Assembly: GCA_947095945.1 (NCBI GenBank)
Contig: CAMUQM010000103.1
Coordinates: 1 to 6,850 of the forward strand
Origin: an uncultured Prevotella sp.
Lineage (GTDB): Bacteria; Bacteroidota; Bacteroidia; Bacteroidales; Bacteroidaceae
Reading direction: 5' to 3'
DNA length: 6,850 nucleotides
Shown here: positions 4,762 to 6,850 of the stretch, one piece after another
Position numbering within the stretch: position 1 is the stretch's first letter
How the letters are laid out: each line of letters begins with the position of its first letter
The notes under the pieces: model-generated
Databases searched by the model: none
Seen by the model: the letters and a program-made list of their open reading frames with translations, nothing else
What the model was told of the DNA's origin: nothing
Program-made: the position numbers and the translations under genes

Positions 4762-5784
4762 ATGGGATTATTTTCATTTATCCAGGAAATTGCTATGGAC
4801 TTGGGAACGGCAAACACGATTATTATCAGTGATGATAAGATTGTTGTTGATGAGCCATCAGTAGTAGCACTGGACCGTCGCACAGATAAGATGATTGCTG
4901 TGGGTGGTGATGCAAAGATGATGTACGAGAAGGAACATCCCAATATTCGTACAATCCGCCCTTTGCGCGACGGAGTTATCGCTGACTTTACAGCTTGTGA
5001 GCAGATGATGCGTGGACTTATAAAGATGGTTCACAGTGGTAATCGTTTCTTCTCACCTTCATTGCGTATGGTTATTGGTGTTCCATCTGGTTCTACTGAG
5101 GTTGAACTTCGTGCCGTTCGTGATTCTGCAGAACATGCTGATGGTCGTGATGTCTACCTTATCTTTGAGCCAATGGCAGCTGCCCTCGGTATGGGTCTTG
5201 ATGTAGAAGCTCCAGAGGGTAACATGATTGTTGATATTGGTGGTGGTAGTACTGAGATTGCAGTTATTTCTTTGGGTGGTATCGTATGTAATAACTCTAT
5301 CCGTGTAGCAGGTGATGACCTCACTGCTGATATTCAGGAATATATGAGCCGTCAGCACAATGTGAAAGTCAGTGAGCGTATGGCAGAGCGTATTAAGCTC
5401 CATGTTGGTTCAGCACTGACAGACCTTGGTGAAGAAGCACCAGAGGATTACATTGTACATGGTCCTAACCGTATCACAGCTCTTCCTATGGAGGTGCCTG
5501 TATGCTATCAGGAGATTGCTCATTGTCTTGATAAGACAGTTGCAAAGATTGAAAATGCCGTTCTTTCAGCATTGGAGAATACACCGCCTGAGCTTTATGC
5601 TGATATCGTAAAGAATGGTATTTACCTCAGTGGTGGTGGTGCATTGCTTCGTGGTATCGACAAGCGACTGACTGATAAGATTAACATTCCATTCCATATT
5701 GCTGAAGACCCATTGCACAGTGTGGCTAAGGGTGCAGGCATAGCATTGAAGAACGTAGACCGTTTCTCGTTCTTGATGAGATAA
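4762..5784 (+). CDS. mreB: Rod shape-determining protein MreB
   Basis: This is a full-length (340-residue) bacterial actin that polymerises on ATP into membrane-bound filaments and directs lateral cell-wall synthesis. The N-terminal MGLFSFIQE is the amphipathic membrane-binding segment. It is followed by the phosphate-1 loop MDLGTANT (12-19), IRPLRDGVIADF (65-76), FEPMAAALG with Glu136 (135-143), the phosphate-2 loop VDIGGGSTE (157-165), and the adenosine motif YLSGGGALLRG (288-298). These are the actin-superfamily elements in their usual order, with no truncation. The gene lies 46 bases after the IMP cyclohydrolase gene in AT-rich sequence with no promoter match, and 12 bases before mreC, so it is likely part of one operon. 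Confidence 0.98.
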   Translation: MGLFSFIQEIAMDLGTANTIIISDDKIVVDEPSVVALDRRTDKMIAVGGDAKMMYEKEHPNIRTIRPLRDGVIADFTACEQMMRGLIKMVHSGNRFFSPSLRMVIGVPSGSTEVELRAVRDSAEHADGRDVYLIFEPMAAALGMGLDVEAPEGNMIVDIGGGSTEIAVISLGGIVCNNSIRVAGDDLTADIQEYMSRQHNVKVSERMAERIKLHVGSALTDLGEEAPEDYIVHGPNRITALPMEVPVCYQEIAHCLDKTVAKIENAVLSALENTPPELYADIVKNGIYLSGGGALLRGIDKRLTDKINIPFHIAEDPLHSVAKGAGIALKNVDRFSFLMR

Positions 5785-5796
5785 CAACTAACGTTC

Positions 5797-6681
5797 ATGC
5801 ACAATCTGACGGAGTTCCTTGCTAAGTACAAGCATTGGTTCTTGTTTGTTGCCCTGGAAGTCTTGAGTATGGTTCTTCTGTTCCGATTCAACGACTATCA
5901 GGGCAGTGTGTGGTTCACGTCAGCGAACTACGTAGCAGGTTTGGCTTATGAGGAAAGTTCAAAGATCACATCTTACTTGACGATGGGTGAGGTGAATGAG
6001 GCTTTGACCAAGCGTAATCTTGAACTGGAACGTCAGGTGAGAGAGTTGTCAGAACAGCTATATGACAAGACGAAGGACTCTACTTTCCTTCATAAGGGGC
6101 AATATCGTTTCCTTTCAAAGTTCCGATTGATACAAGCAAAGGTTGTAGCCAATTCGTTGGATAAACCTAATAACTTTATCACTATCAACAAGGGAACATG
6201 GGATGGAGTACATAAAGATATGGGTGTAGCCTGTGGAAATGGTGTTGTGGGTATTGTCTATATGGCAGGTATTCATTATGCTGTTGTTATTCCAGTGCTG
6301 AACTCAAAATCAAACATCAGCTGTTCTATTCAGGGACGTGACTATTTTGGTTATCTTCATTGGAATGGGGGTGCATCTGATGTTGCTTATCTGGATGATG
6401 TCCCTCGTCATGCAAAGTTTAAGTTGGGCGACCGTGTTGTAACGAGTGGATATTCTTCTGTATTCCCAGCTGGTGTATTGGTAGGTAAAATAAAGCATGT
6501 CTACAATTCGGAAGATGGACTCTCTTATCGCTTACAGATTCAGCTCTCAACAGACTTTGGTAATCTACGTGATGTCTGTGTGATAGATGATGCTTCTATT
6601 AGAGACCAACGCCAGATTATTAAGGCGGCACAAGATTCTATCAAACCGCTTGAGGACCAGATAGGAAATGGGGCACAGTAA
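5797..6681 (+). CDS. mreC: Rod shape-determining protein MreC
   Basis: The 294-residue protein has the MreC layout: a short cytoplasmic N-terminus, one membrane helix (about 13-29, WFLFVALEVLSMVLLF), a coiled-coil dimerisation region (about 60-92, EVNEALTKRNLELERQV), and a beta-rich periplasmic domain (about 110-265). The last contains VVANSLDKPNNFITINKG, GNGVVGIVY and GDRVVTSGYSSVFPAGVLVGKI, motifs typical of the family. MreC links MreB filaments to MreD, RodA and PBP2 and is thought to activate PBP2. The C-terminal tail after about residue 265 is polar and probably flexible. The ATG lies 12 bases after the mreB stop, consistent with coupled expression. The gap to mreD is unusually long. Confidence 0.95.
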   Translation: MHNLTEFLAKYKHWFLFVALEVLSMVLLFRFNDYQGSVWFTSANYVAGLAYEESSKITSYLTMGEVNEALTKRNLELERQVRELSEQLYDKTKDSTFLHKGQYRFLSKFRLIQAKVVANSLDKPNNFITINKGTWDGVHKDMGVACGNGVVGIVYMAGIHYAVVIPVLNSKSNISCSIQGRDYFGYLHWNGGASDVAYLDDVPRHAKFKLGDRVVTSGYSSVFPAGVLVGKIKHVYNSEDGLSYRLQIQLSTDFGNLRDVCVIDDASIRDQRQIIKAAQDSIKPLEDQIGNGAQ

Positions 6682-6797
6682 GTAAGCTGTTTTCCAATAT
6701 TATTTAGCTTGATGGGAGGTTGGATAACCGCGCTTTGTAGATTATTTCATACTTTGGAGTGAGCCACTTCCCCCCCCTTTATTTACGAAAAGAAAGA
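6682..6797 (+). other. Unusually long mreC-mreD spacer with a C8 tract
   Basis: 116 bases separate the mreC stop from the mreD ATG, whereas mreB and mreC are 12 apart. No gene or strong terminator is seen. AAGCT (6684-6688) could pair weakly with AGCTT (6706-6710). A run of eight C (6770-6777) stands 20 bases before the ATG. The mreD frame stays open upstream to a TAG at 6738-6740 and includes a GTG at 6759, so a longer start crossing the C-run is formally possible. Confidence 0.6.
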
Positions 6798-6850
6798 ATG
6801 AATATAGATTTCCTAAAACGTTTGCTTTGGTTTGCTGTATTGACAGTAGC
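6798..6850 (+). CDS. mreD: Start of MreD (3' part outside the window)
   Basis: An ATG at 6798 opens a frame that stays open to the window edge and encodes MNIDFLKRLLWFAVLTVA. A short polar start leading into a Trp/Phe/Leu-rich membrane helix is what the first helix of Bacteroidales MreD looks like, and the position after mreC is the expected one. MreD is a small polytopic membrane partner of MreC in the elongasome. Only 17 complete codons are visible, so the assignment rests mostly on gene order. Confidence 0.75.
   Translation, partial: MNIDFLKRLLWFAVLTV

Noticed and set aside
4515..4943. 142-codon minus-strand frame across the cyclohydrolase-mreB junction
   Set aside because: It is antisense to two strongly conserved genes, and its composition (runs of Ile, Ser, Thr and Cys) is what the reverse strand of coding sequence produces.
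5059..5403. 114-codon minus-strand frame inside mreB
   Set aside because: It is fully antisense to conserved mreB motifs, and the Thr/Asn/His-rich product has no recognisable domain.

Overview
The window looks like a chromosomal segment of a Bacteroidetes bacterium, most likely Prevotella or a close relative. The evidence is the gene content and order (an IMP cyclohydrolase gene followed by mreB, mreC and the start of mreD), protein sequences of Bacteroidales type, AT-rich gene starts without clear Shine-Dalgarno sequences, and TAnnTTTG-type -7 promoter elements ahead of several genes. The genus is inferred; no search was run.

Layout. Positions 3-83 hold the last 26 codons of a plus-strand gene of unknown function with a basic C-terminal tail, followed by a strong hairpin (91-152). 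Positions 153-955 contain no recognisable protein gene. That stretch holds two adjacent, unrelated tandem arrays, each of four units with an exact 22-bp period (178-265 and 336-423), a hairpin with a T-rich tail on the minus strand (about 460-523) that may end a small RNA starting near 645, and a promoter-like element at 775-782 followed by a long structured leader. A 422-residue AmpG-like MFS permease (956-2224, apparent TTG start) follows. It converges on mutY, the adenine DNA glycosylase of oxidative base repair (2336-3340, minus). A small lipoprotein gene (3540-3911) is divergent from mutY, and the gap between them carries a promoter element for each direction. After the lipoprotein gene come several short hairpins and a textbook intrinsic terminator (3991-4050).

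The last block is an apparent operon on the plus strand: a single-domain purH-like IMP cyclohydrolase (4119-4715), mreB (4762-5784), mreC (5797-6681) and the start of mreD (6798 to the window end). MreB, MreC and MreD form the cytoskeletal and inner-membrane scaffold of the elongasome, so the block ties rod-shape peptidoglycan synthesis to a gene for the last step of de novo IMP synthesis.

I see no CRISPR array, insertion sequence, prophage, tRNA or rRNA, and no clear novel multi-gene system. The most interesting signals are the paired 22-bp arrays, the possible minus-strand small RNA beside them, the IMP cyclohydrolase that lacks the usual AICAR transformylase domain, and a C8 tract in an unusually long mreC-mreD gap.
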